Assembly (NCBI GenBank): GCA_013204605.1 | Contig: JABMNI010000056.1 | Location: forward strand, 1 to 64,000 | Direction of reading: 5' to 3' | From: Ignavibacteria bacterium | GTDB lineage: Bacteria; Bacteroidota; Ignavibacteria; Kapaibacteriales; Kapaibacteriaceae | DNA: 64,000 bases | Translations under genes and position numbers: made by a program | The notes under the pieces: generated by a model | The model's input: the letters and a program-made list of their open reading frames with translations, nothing else | Database searches by the model: none | What the model was told of the DNA's origin: nothing | Part shown: positions 56,044 through 64,000 of the stretch, piece after piece | Layout of the letters: the number at the start of each line of letters is the position of its first letter | Numbering within the stretch: the stretch's first letter is position 1

Positions 56044-56796
56044 ATGCGAAAAAAGAGTACAAACAACAAAGAGAAAGCAGAACAGCTAGCGCAAGCGTTT
56101 AAAGAAAAAACTATCATTACTACCGGTGATATAGTGGAATATTGTCAGAGCACCGAACCGAACGTATTGAAGTCTACGATTAATTGGCGAGTATACGAAT
56201 GGGTTCAGAATGGTGTTCTAACACGAGTTAGCAGGGGACACTTCAAACTGGGAGAAGTACTCAACTATGTCCCAGATTTGAGCAAGAAGGCACTTCAAGT
56301 GTGGTCGCATCTGATTTCCGGACTACCATTTGTTCGATACTGCGTTTGGGATGCCGCGTCGATAATTGAATTTGCAGACCGAATTCAAAAAATCAACATG
56401 ATCTTTGTTGACGTGGAAAGGGGCTCAGAAGAGTCTACCTACCATCTTCTGAAACAGCGGTTTCAAAATGTATGGTTGAAACCAAAAAAGAGTCTGCTTG
56501 AAAGTCATATTGTTGAGACAAACAAACCCATCGTGGTGCGCGTACTTGTTTCTGAAGCACCAATATTGTTGGCCGAAGGAATTCCAACTGCTCCACTCGA
56601 AAAAATTCTAGTTGATGTAGTGTCCGATCCGGAATTTTACTTTCTGAATGGCTATGAAATTGAGCATATCTTTGGTAAAGCACTGACCACATACACTGTT
56701 GATGAAAACAAAATGAAACGATACGCATCACGAAAACGAAAGCAAGAAAAACTTGCTGAAGTGTTGCGACGTATTCCATCGATTTCTGATTTGTGA
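56044..56796 (+). CDS. AbiEi-like winged-HTH antitoxin/regulator
   Basis: N-terminal wHTH (ITTGDIVEYCQ..INWRVYEWVQNGVLTRVSRGHFKL) plus nucleotidyltransferase-like C-terminal region. Confidence 0.55.
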   Translation: MRKKSTNNKEKAEQLAQAFKEKTIITTGDIVEYCQSTEPNVLKSTINWRVYEWVQNGVLTRVSRGHFKLGEVLNYVPDLSKKALQVWSHLISGLPFVRYCVWDAASIIEFADRIQKINMIFVDVERGSEESTYHLLKQRFQNVWLKPKKSLLESHIVETNKPIVVRVLVSEAPILLAEGIPTAPLEKILVDVVSDPEFYFLNGYEIEHIFGKALTTYTVDENKMKRYASRKRKQEKLAEVLRRIPSISDL

Positions 56797-56813
56797 TTTT
56801 TTCTAGTTGCGAT

Positions 56814-56960
56814 TAGGGCAGGCCTAACGCACTGGGCAGGCCTAACGCACTGGGCAGGCCTAACGCACTGGGCAGGCCTAGCGCACTAGACAGGCCTAGC
56901 GCACTGGGCAGGCCTAGCGCACAGGGTAGGCCTAGCGCACAGGGTAGGCCTAGGGCACTA
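56814..56960. repeat. 18-bp tandem array GGGCAGGCCTAACGCACT, about eight units
   Basis: Direct reading. Confidence 0.95.
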
Positions 56961-57031
56961 GACAGCACAATTGCAGCAATTGTGTTTGAATTCACGAAGG
57001 TTTAGTCGAGCGAACCACAGACTGGTATAAA

Positions 57032-57068
57032 AAAAGAGCCGATGAGCTAAGTGCTCATCGGCTCTTTT
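57032..57068. terminator. Bidirectional Rho-independent terminator
   Basis: Perfect 16-bp stem AAAAGAGCCGATGAGC/GCTCATCGGCTCTTTT. Confidence 0.95.
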
Positions 57069-57109
57069 GCTTGCAGAGAAATCTATTCTGCTTGCAGAGA
57101 AATCTATTC
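57068..57109. repeat. 21-bp direct duplication TGCTTGCAGAGAAATCTATTC next to ice-binding gene stop
   Basis: Direct reading. Confidence 0.95.
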
Positions 57110-57111
57110 GA

Positions 57112-59796
57112 TTATCTTCCGAAGACAACCTTTGTGATCACGGCGTTGCCGTTGGCAATTGTTTCAAGGAAATATACGCCGGCATTCAAACCTGAACCGT
57201 CGTATGAAGTTTTGCTTGAACCCGACTGAACAGTGGGTGCAAGAATTTCCGCAATCTTAACGCCTAACACATCATACAGATTCATGCTGACCACTGCTTG
57301 GTGTGGTAGCGTGTATGAGATGTTCAAATTTCCGGAAGTTGGATTTGGATACACGGCAAGCGTTGAAGCAAAATATTCTTCATCAACTCCACTGGTTAAA
57401 CATACAACTGTTAACGTGTCGCTAATTGCAATGCATCCGTTTGCGACAGTGCTGTTCACGTAGTATTCACCACTACCGTTGCAAACAATTCGATTGCCAG
57501 AACCAACAGAGTTTGCATTACCAACCTTGTACCATGTATTTGCACCGGTGTACGGCGAGAACAAGGTGTCTTGAGTTTGAGTAATGGCAAGTCCATGAGG
57601 AACGGGTTTGACGGTAACGTTAATAGGATTTGTAACAATTTTACATCCGTCGGAAGTTGTTATGGTGACCGTGTACGCACCGGCGGTACCGGCTTTTATT
57701 GTTTTGGTCGTATCGCCGTTCGACCACAAATAGGTGGCACCGTCGGCGGCTATAAGATCAACGGGATAGCCTTGGCAAATGTCTGTGCTTCCATTTGTTG
57801 AGATAGTTGCCGATGCCGGAGCGTGAACTAAAACTATTTGATTTTTAGACTTCGTCACACAGCCCCCTTCACCAGTAACAGTAACCTTGAAATCGCCTGT
57901 TTTGTTTACAATAATTCCTTGCGTGATTGCGCCGGTGTTCCACAGATACGATTTACCTGGACTGGCTAAAAGTGTAACTGTGCCGGGACCGCAAAATGTT
58001 GTTGGGCCGTTGGCTGTGATGGTGTCTATGGGGAATGGATATACAGTAACGTTGACAAAACCAGACGTTCCAGGGCAACCTTTTGAACTAAGAACGGTGA
58101 CTGTGTACTTGCCGCTGGTATCTACGGTTATGGTCTCGGTGGTCTTACCATTTGACCAAAGGTAGGAGCCGCCAGAGGGTTTAGCAGTGAGTTGTACAGA
58201 ACTACCTTGGCAGAATGCGGTATCGCCTACAACGGTAATTGCAGCATTCGGAATACTATCTATATTAGCGTAAACGGTGGGAGACACGCCCGTACAACCT
58301 GAGTTGTTGTCGACAGTCACGGAAAACGAACCAATGCTGCGAACTACAATACTTTGAGTGGTAGCGCCTGTTGACCATTGATAGGCGGTACCAGTGTTTG
58401 CTTTTAGAACAACGGAGTCGCCTTTGCAGAAACTTCTTCTTTCACTACCTTCAATCCATGAGCCCGTAGAAACATTGTTGATGGTAAACGCTTGAGTATT
58501 TACAACCCCAGTTCTTACAAGTGCTCGGCCATCAATAACAGTGCCTGTCCTAATTTTAAGCGATCCATTGTTTACAACAATCGTTCCGCTCATTTTTGTG
58601 TTTGAATTCAAATCGGTAGCTCCATCAATTAGCCAGTACACATTTTTTGCCTGCGTTCCATTTGATAAAACAACCGAGGCGGCAGCTGCAGTAGTAAATG
58701 TTCCCTTAACCTTGATCACAAAAATTGCATCGGCATTACCACGCGCATTTAGCGTTACCGTCCCGGCAAACGTTGTGGTTGAATTCATGAGATATGTATG
58801 AGGTGTTAACACCAAAGCATTTCCAAACTCAGCCGGAGCCATGAGTTCAATATCGGTTGGCAGCGCATTTAGATAATTATAAACAGTTGTAATGTCCGTA
58901 GCTGCAGTTGCGGTAGAAGCGTCAGGAATAAGATGCATTGTGCACGATACGTTTGCTTGATCGAAGCCTGTCGTTGCCCCTACGTTGGTGCCAATAGTTC
59001 CAGCCACGTTAGACCCCCCCCCTAGGTTGGTAACCGCTCCATTTGAAGAGAAAAGACCATATGCACCGGTAGCACCTAGTTCGGGTGGTACAGGACCGTT
59101 AAGAGTTTTGCTTCCACATCCAATTGGGGTGTACGCAAACAGTTTGTTGACGGTAATAGCACCGGTTGTAGTAAGTGCCCGACCCTCCAAGGTGCAGCCA
59201 GTACTGAAGTCAATTGCCCCGTCTTTCGAAACAAATGTTCCGCGCATCACCGAGCCCGCTGCCACATTAATCTTTCCTTCGGCAAGCCAAAAAACATTGC
59301 AAGCCTGAGCGCCGTTAACGAGGTCCACACTTGCCGCAGCTGCGGTAGAAAACGCTCCTGTGAATTTGAAAATGAACACCGCTGAAGAATTCCCTTTTGC
59401 ATCGAGAATTAGGTTGCCATCTAGTATGGTTGCCGAATTCACCTTGTGCACACCGGCTAGAAGTGTGTTGCCGCCTCCAATTGGTGACGCTAAAGCATTG
59501 GTTTGAACGGCCTCACTAAGCTTTGTGTACAACGCTGTAAGATCGGCTTTTGCGTTCGCTGTAGCAGCATCACCACCGTGCATTGTACCGTCAACGTTTC
59601 CGAACCCTGAGCTGTATATGCTGTTCGATCCAACCTTGCCGGTAATCTTCGATGTACCGGTGTTTGTGATTGGTCCGAAGGCTGTGTACAGAACAAAATC
59701 TGCCGTCGATTTTAGGTCGGGGGCTTGGCAGTGCGCCCTATTTGGCATTATTAACGTTAAGGCCAAGCAGGCTGTAATTAGTAAAATGTGTTTCAT
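57112..59796 (-). CDS. Secreted protein with two DUF3494 ice-binding-like domains, Ig-like repeats and T9SS tail
   Basis: Two copies of F..FGPITN.G.S...G.IG.N / ATAAADLT..Y..L...; LWSTGATTQSIVV repeats; VYPNPTSGNLNISYTLP. Confidence 0.85.
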   Translation of the reverse strand: MKHILLITACLALTLIMPNRAHCQAPDLKSTADFVLYTAFGPITNTGTSKITGKVGSNSIYSSGFGNVDGTMHGGDAATANAKADLTALYTKLSEAVQTNALASPIGGGNTLLAGVHKVNSATILDGNLILDAKGNSSAVFIFKFTGAFSTAAAASVDLVNGAQACNVFWLAEGKINVAAGSVMRGTFVSKDGAIDFSTGCTLEGRALTTTGAITVNKLFAYTPIGCGSKTLNGPVPPELGATGAYGLFSSNGAVTNLGGGSNVAGTIGTNVGATTGFDQANVSCTMHLIPDASTATAATDITTVYNYLNALPTDIELMAPAEFGNALVLTPHTYLMNSTTTFAGTVTLNARGNADAIFVIKVKGTFTTAAAASVVLSNGTQAKNVYWLIDGATDLNSNTKMSGTIVVNNGSLKIRTGTVIDGRALVRTGVVNTQAFTINNVSTGSWIEGSERRSFCKGDSVVLKANTGTAYQWSTGATTQSIVVRSIGSFSVTVDNNSGCTGVSPTVYANIDSIPNAAITVVGDTAFCQGSSVQLTAKPSGGSYLWSNGKTTETITVDTSGKYTVTVLSSKGCPGTSGFVNVTVYPFPIDTITANGPTTFCGPGTVTLLASPGKSYLWNTGAITQGIIVNKTGDFKVTVTGEGGCVTKSKNQIVLVHAPASATISTNGSTDICQGYPVDLIAADGATYLWSNGDTTKTIKAGTAGAYTVTITTSDGCKIVTNPINVTVKPVPHGLAITQTQDTLFSPYTGANTWYKVGNANSVGSGNRIVCNGSGEYYVNSTVANGCIAISDTLTVVCLTSGVDEEYFASTLAVYPNPTSGNLNISYTLPHQAVVSMNLYDVLGVKIAEILAPTVQSGSSKTSYDGSGLNAGVYFLETIANGNAVITKVVFGR

Positions 59797-60006
59797 AATA
59801 TCGAACTTTCAGTCATCAAAGAATTATATAGTAAATTATCGTGCTAGGGGCCGTTGAGGTCGAAATTTTACGACCAACAATGCCAGCTGCTAAAACTGTT
59901 CACCACATATAATGGTTACACAATGGTCACAGAATGTTGGGCAGTACGGTAAAAATACAACTTGCCCAGTTTTTGAAGATGGCGAGCTTGAATTACTTAA
60001 CCTCGG

Positions 60007-60567
60007 TCACCGCACCACGCTTACTGGTACGGTGGCTACGCTTGCGTGTAAATAAAGGACCAGCGAATAGATTCCAGATGGGATTTGAGAAACGCTGAAG
60101 GAAATCGTGGAAGTTTCTGGTTCCACAATTCCGGTTGCGATTTGACGACCATCTGGTGATACCACGACGTACCGTCCAGGTTTCTTTTGAGGAATGATGG
60201 TTACGGTCACAGCGTCCGAAGCCGGCATGGGCCATGCGGTTACGACTGCGTTGGCAGACCTCACGCTTTCTTCGTTAACAGAATTGATGTTCGGAGCGGT
60301 CAGCGGCAAAAATCCAAAGGTGCCACGATCGGAGCGTCCGGCGAATGCCTGACCGATGATAAAGCGAGCCACGGCTGGTTTGGCCGAGGGCGGCGTGGTG
60401 ACGGTGTGACCCGGTACCAGACCCATACGGTCAACCTGAGCAACCGTCTGCCCCGAACCATCCACAGCAAACAACATTACCAGAATAGAGAATAATCCTA
60501 CGGTTAGCTGATTTCTTACAATTAGATTTTGCAAGTTTTTCAGAACTGCACTCAGCAAGTTTTTCAT
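60007..60567 (-). CDS. Small secreted protein with C-terminal sorting-like domain
   Basis: Signal peptide; PSGIYSLVLYLHASVATVPVSVVR. Confidence 0.6.
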   Translation of the reverse strand: MKNLLSAVLKNLQNLIVRNQLTVGLFSILVMLFAVDGSGQTVAQVDRMGLVPGHTVTTPPSAKPAVARFIIGQAFAGRSDRGTFGFLPLTAPNINSVNEESVRSANAVVTAWPMPASDAVTVTIIPQKKPGRYVVVSPDGRQIATGIVEPETSTISFSVSQIPSGIYSLVLYLHASVATVPVSVVR

Positions 60568-60569
60568 AT

Positions 60570-61304
60570 CTACCTCACTCGAATGATGTACATCATTGTT
60601 ACTGAGGGCAGGGCTGCCGCAACGGCATCGTCATCGCCATTATTTGTCGACATTTCAGGCAGCGGTCTCACCAAATCAGTATTGCGAACCCCAGAGCCCC
60701 TTACAAAAACTCCTCGCAAATCTGGGATATTAAAATCGGGCTGGCCATCGCCATTGGCATCCTCGTTGCCCCAAATAGTCCCAATTACGGCGTATAGCGG
60801 GGCATTCGCGGCAATGCTCAGGGCACGTCCGTCGCACGCCAACCAATTTTGTGGTATCGACGCGGCAGACCCAGCGAACAGCTGAACAGCACCAATGGGC
60901 GACATTCCGGGGGCCGATCTGGCACGCAATGCAAGCGGCACGCTACCAACACGCATTCTTGGTTTAAGGGGCTCGATGGAAATTTGCGCCACGGTGATCT
61001 CGGCATAAAGTGGAGAATCGGCGGCGTTAGGCGGAAAATCGATGGCCTGTAATTCAGCTGTAAAGGCTCCATGAATTTGCGTGAGCTTCAATGAAATTGG
61101 TTCACCTAATATTTGGCCTTCAGTAAAAACGTCGAACCATTTTAGTGTTCCATTGTAATCGCCATCGGGCAGCGGCACACCGTTCAACGATGTAAGAACA
61201 CCCTGCAGTGATACCACATCGGTAGCTGGTTGTTGAGCGTTACTCGATAAAGCGAAAATCGAAAAAAGCATTAATGCGCAGAGAACAGCGGATGGATTTT
61301 TCAT
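60570..61304 (-). CDS. Secreted phage tail-collar-domain protein
   Basis: WLACDGRALSIAANAPLYAVIGTIWG..FNIPDLRGVFVRG plus signal peptide. Confidence 0.8.
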   Translation of the reverse strand: MKNPSAVLCALMLFSIFALSSNAQQPATDVVSLQGVLTSLNGVPLPDGDYNGTLKWFDVFTEGQILGEPISLKLTQIHGAFTAELQAIDFPPNAADSPLYAEITVAQISIEPLKPRMRVGSVPLALRARSAPGMSPIGAVQLFAGSAASIPQNWLACDGRALSIAANAPLYAVIGTIWGNEDANGDGQPDFNIPDLRGVFVRGSGVRNTDLVRPLPEMSTNNGDDDAVAAALPSVTMMYIIRVR

Positions 61305-61867
61305 TACTGCCTCCAATCGTCGATGGCTGTTACTCCACCGGCAACATAGGTCCACTCAATTTTCTGATACGTAAATGATATCGTCTGCCGCGGACCGCGT
61401 GCATTCGTACCTTCCTCAATCTTCCAGCTTGCGGCTACACCTACTACCCTGGCCCCCGTGAGCTTGGTTGTTGCCACAAGAACACCCTGCTGCCACAACT
61501 CAATGCTGACCTCTGTTAATATTTCGCCAGTTGTCATTGCTTTGTATAACTGAGGCGTTGCTGCTCCCCACTCTTTGATAATGGTAAGGGGCTTGTGTTG
61601 ACGTTTACCCGTGGGCAAACCCGACGCGGCATCCCTAGGGGAAACAATTTCATGATCTACCGACGGAATTTTAATCGCGCCCTTCTTTTGAAGATCGGCG
61701 TCGGCATTTTCGCCGTTAAACTTACCCTGCGTAGCTCCGGTAATGTACATGCGTACTTCGGTAACGGCACCCGTCTGTGCAATTGCAGATGTGGCGGTAA
61801 AGCACGCAATTACGCCAAGCCCAATAATCCATTTATACATGACCAGCTCCATTTGTGTAAAACACAA
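61304..61867 (-). CDS. Hcp-like tube protein with N-terminal signal peptide
   Basis: MYKWIIGLGVIACFTATSAIAQ; DHEIVSPRDAASGLPTGKRQHKPLTIIKEWGAATPQLYKAMTTGE. Confidence 0.75.
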   Translation of the reverse strand: MCFTQMELVMYKWIIGLGVIACFTATSAIAQTGAVTEVRMYITGATQGKFNGENADADLQKKGAIKIPSVDHEIVSPRDAASGLPTGKRQHKPLTIIKEWGAATPQLYKAMTTGEILTEVSIELWQQGVLVATTKLTGARVVGVAASWKIEEGTNARGPRQTISFTYQKIEWTYVAGGVTAIDDWRQ

Positions 61868-61895
61868 AACTACAGATCAATGCGAAAACGCAAGA

Positions 61896-61940
61896 TCTTG
61901 CCGGGGAACTTTGGCCGGGGAAGAATGGCCGGGGAAGAAT
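61896..61940. repeat. GGCCGGGGAAGAAT / CCCCGGC-family array
   Basis: Three cores. Confidence 0.88.
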
Positions 61941-63985
61941 CACCTCACAACAACCAGATTCCCATGCAGCGCCAACGCACCACTATCGATGCGCACGGTG
62001 TGCTGGCCGACAGGGATTCCAAGCGTACTAAACGAAACTTGATTGCCGGTGATGGTGAACGTAGTAATAGTTCGCTGAATTCCTAACGCATCAACAAGAG
62101 TTATTGCGGAGAGGTCTTGGAGGATTTGAGATTCTGCCGATGTGGGATGATGATGAATTGCATCAAGCTCAGGCAAAAAGACAGAGACCTCGTTCGAAGC
62201 CGGGTTGGGGACGATACGCATTGAAGTGCGCAGAGCCCTGGGCGTTTCGTTGTCTTCGACCTGCGTAATAGGTTTTGCCGTAATAGGAAAGTTGGCGAAT
62301 GTGAGAGCCCCAATGCCCCTTGCATTAACAATCCACGGACCCTCGTACACTACCGTTGTGTTGTTGTAATACACGGCGGGTATGTACGAAATGTTGGAGG
62401 CGTTCGAGGCCGCCGCAAGATGCAGGAAAATAGTGTCGGCCGAAGTTGAAATGGAATTGATCTTGGCTCCACCGTCAAGATAGATGTGGTCGCGAACAGA
62501 CTGCGCAATATTATTCGCCATCACGTCTGCTTGAATTTGTAAACCACCGGTTTTCGGTTTGAAAACCACAGCAATTTTGGTGCGATCGGTGCCGGTAAAG
62601 TATGCACGTAAAATGGCGGGGGCCGACACTCCAATGTCATCTGTCGAGTTGTAAAAATCACGTTCGACTAATCGGAATAAATTGTTGCCGAGTGCGGTGT
62701 AACCAACGGGGGTGTAGTGGCAGCCGTCGTGTCCGGGCAGCGCCACGGCCGACGTTACTTCAAGTTTTGGTAGCGAGTCCTGCATAGCCCGTTGCACATC
62801 TCGAAGCAAATCATGCGATGCGAAATTCGCGCACCCCGGACGGATTTGCACCATGTACACTCTTTGCAAACTCGGATAATCGCTCAACCAATCAGTGTGA
62901 AGTTTTCTAAAATTTTGAGCATAGTTTGTTACCTGGTTACTCTCGCCCTGATACCAAAAAAGTGCCTTTGCCTTGTCAGTAAATTTCGACTTTCGGACGC
63001 GGTATAGCATCGATCCATAAATCGAAGTCAACAGTTCCGGTTGATTATCAATGCGACTATTTTGCTCAATTGATGTTCCACCCACACCACCATTAATGAT
63101 ACAAACCGGCACCGCGTGGTTCTGCATTATCAGCTCTGCAAGACGCATTCCAAACGCACCAATATTCGAGCCGCCGCCCGATGCATTTGCATTCGAAAAA
63201 AGTGTGTCGCCCTTATTCGCACTCGCCGTTCCGCCATACGTACGCACAAATTCCAGCGCATTACTAACACCACCAAAAACCGTATTGCTCTGTCCCGCAA
63301 TTAAATACACATCGCCACACACAATACTATCGCGCACCGCGAGCATCGTACCAACCCCGTTTTTTACAGTCAGAACTTCAATGCGATATTCTCGCAACTC
63401 ACTTTGTATTCTAGTATTTAATTGAAAAGGGGCTGACCCATTTGTGTAACTCAGTTTTTGCGAAGTGCGTTCAATTAACAACTGATCACGGTACAACAGT
63501 AACGCGGCCGAATCTGCATTTGGTGCAACCACATAGCCCCTTACAGAAATATCGGCGCCATTATTTGCATCGCGCGGATAGAATTGCCTGGGCTGCGGGA
63601 TGGACGTAAAAGTAGTGTCGACAGGGGGCGCAACGTAACGCGTAATTCCGTATCGCTGCAACAAATACTCTTCGGTTTTGCGAGTGTCGGCGGCGGAAAG
63701 CGCCCGTGGGTAGAGTACCACTTCTGCAATGTCGCCGGTCATGAAATTCCCACCTGCATAGGCGGCGAGGTAGATGGTGGAATCGAGGTTGGTGCCAACA
63801 AAGGCAGAATCGCCCTGTTGACCGTTGATGGAAATCGACGCGTTCTGACTACCCTGGTTGTAGCGGACAGTTACCAGTGTAGGAGCAGTTGTTAGTGCAA
63901 CAGGGGCGGTTGCCAGGGTGCCGAAATCGCCGTGTAAGAGTCTGGTGGGATTGGCGTATGTGGCGTGCGTGGTGCCACTCACCAC
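61940..63985 (-). CDS. Sialate O-acetylesterase (SASA)-like secreted protein with LamG-like region and T9SS tail, N-terminus beyond window
   Basis: YLIAGQSNTVFGGVSNA, GGVGGTSIEQNSR, LFWYQGESN; C-terminal RIVPNPASNEVSVFLP. Confidence 0.8.
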   Translation of the reverse strand: MVSGTTHATYANPTRLLHGDFGTLATAPVALTTAPTLVTVRYNQGSQNASISINGQQGDSAFVGTNLDSTIYLAAYAGGNFMTGDIAEVVLYPRALSAADTRKTEEYLLQRYGITRYVAPPVDTTFTSIPQPRQFYPRDANNGADISVRGYVVAPNADSAALLLYRDQLLIERTSQKLSYTNGSAPFQLNTRIQSELREYRIEVLTVKNGVGTMLAVRDSIVCGDVYLIAGQSNTVFGGVSNALEFVRTYGGTASANKGDTLFSNANASGGGSNIGAFGMRLAELIMQNHAVPVCIINGGVGGTSIEQNSRIDNQPELLTSIYGSMLYRVRKSKFTDKAKALFWYQGESNQVTNYAQNFRKLHTDWLSDYPSLQRVYMVQIRPGCANFASHDLLRDVQRAMQDSLPKLEVTSAVALPGHDGCHYTPVGYTALGNNLFRLVERDFYNSTDDIGVSAPAILRAYFTGTDRTKIAVVFKPKTGGLQIQADVMANNIAQSVRDHIYLDGGAKINSISTSADTIFLHLAAASNASNISYIPAVYYNNTTVVYEGPWIVNARGIGALTFANFPITAKPITQVEDNETPRALRTSMRIVPNPASNEVSVFLPELDAIHHHPTSAESQILQDLSAITLVDALGIQRTITTFTITGNQVSFSTLGIPVGQHTVRIDSGALALHGNLVVVR

Positions 63986-64000
63986 ATTTATCGATCCGCT

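Noticed and set aside
60570-61867. Prophage or type VI secretion cluster
   Set aside because: Only two tail-like proteins, both with signal peptides. No sheath, baseplate, terminase, integrase or VgrG.
1-64000. ARGGGGCT as a KOPS-like strand-polarised signal
   Set aside because: Both orientations are common (about 37 vs 23 by eye), without a clear switch. Not excluded genome-wide.
1-64000. ARGGGGCT as remnant of a mobile element
   Set aside because: Flanking sequence differs at nearly every site, reading frames of host genes are preserved, and no target duplications were seen.

Overview
64 kb bacterial chromosome window. Several secreted proteins carry T9SS-type C-terminal tails and TAnnTTTG promoter elements are visible, which points to the Bacteroidota/Chlorobiota/Kapabacteria (FCB) group. 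This placement is inference. Gene content: ECF sigma/metal sensor/MbnP-MbnH locus; RAYT-type transposase; two SulP transporters; a nirK-nirV-sco-globin locus with two in-frame TGA codons; RNase R; three-gene transhydrogenase; ligase-like plus MBL exonuclease pair; six-gene Hyf/Ehr-like complex without apparent Ni-binding Cys motifs; carotenoid cluster with split lycopene cyclase; OmpA protein; AbiEi-like regulator; and a secreted-protein block (ice-binding, tail-collar, exported Hcp-like, SASA esterase). The strongest unexplained signals are: (1) a non-palindromic motif ARGGGGCT (reverse AGCCCCYT) about once per kb, on both strands and almost always inside genes; (2) locus-specific tandem arrays that start at or embed stop codons; (3) a dispersed CCCCGGC 14-bp repeat family, two arrays of which bracket the RAYT gene; (4) a ligase-like protein lacking the nucleotidyltransferase domain. 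No tRNA, rRNA or CRISPR was recognised. All counts were made by eye and are approximate.
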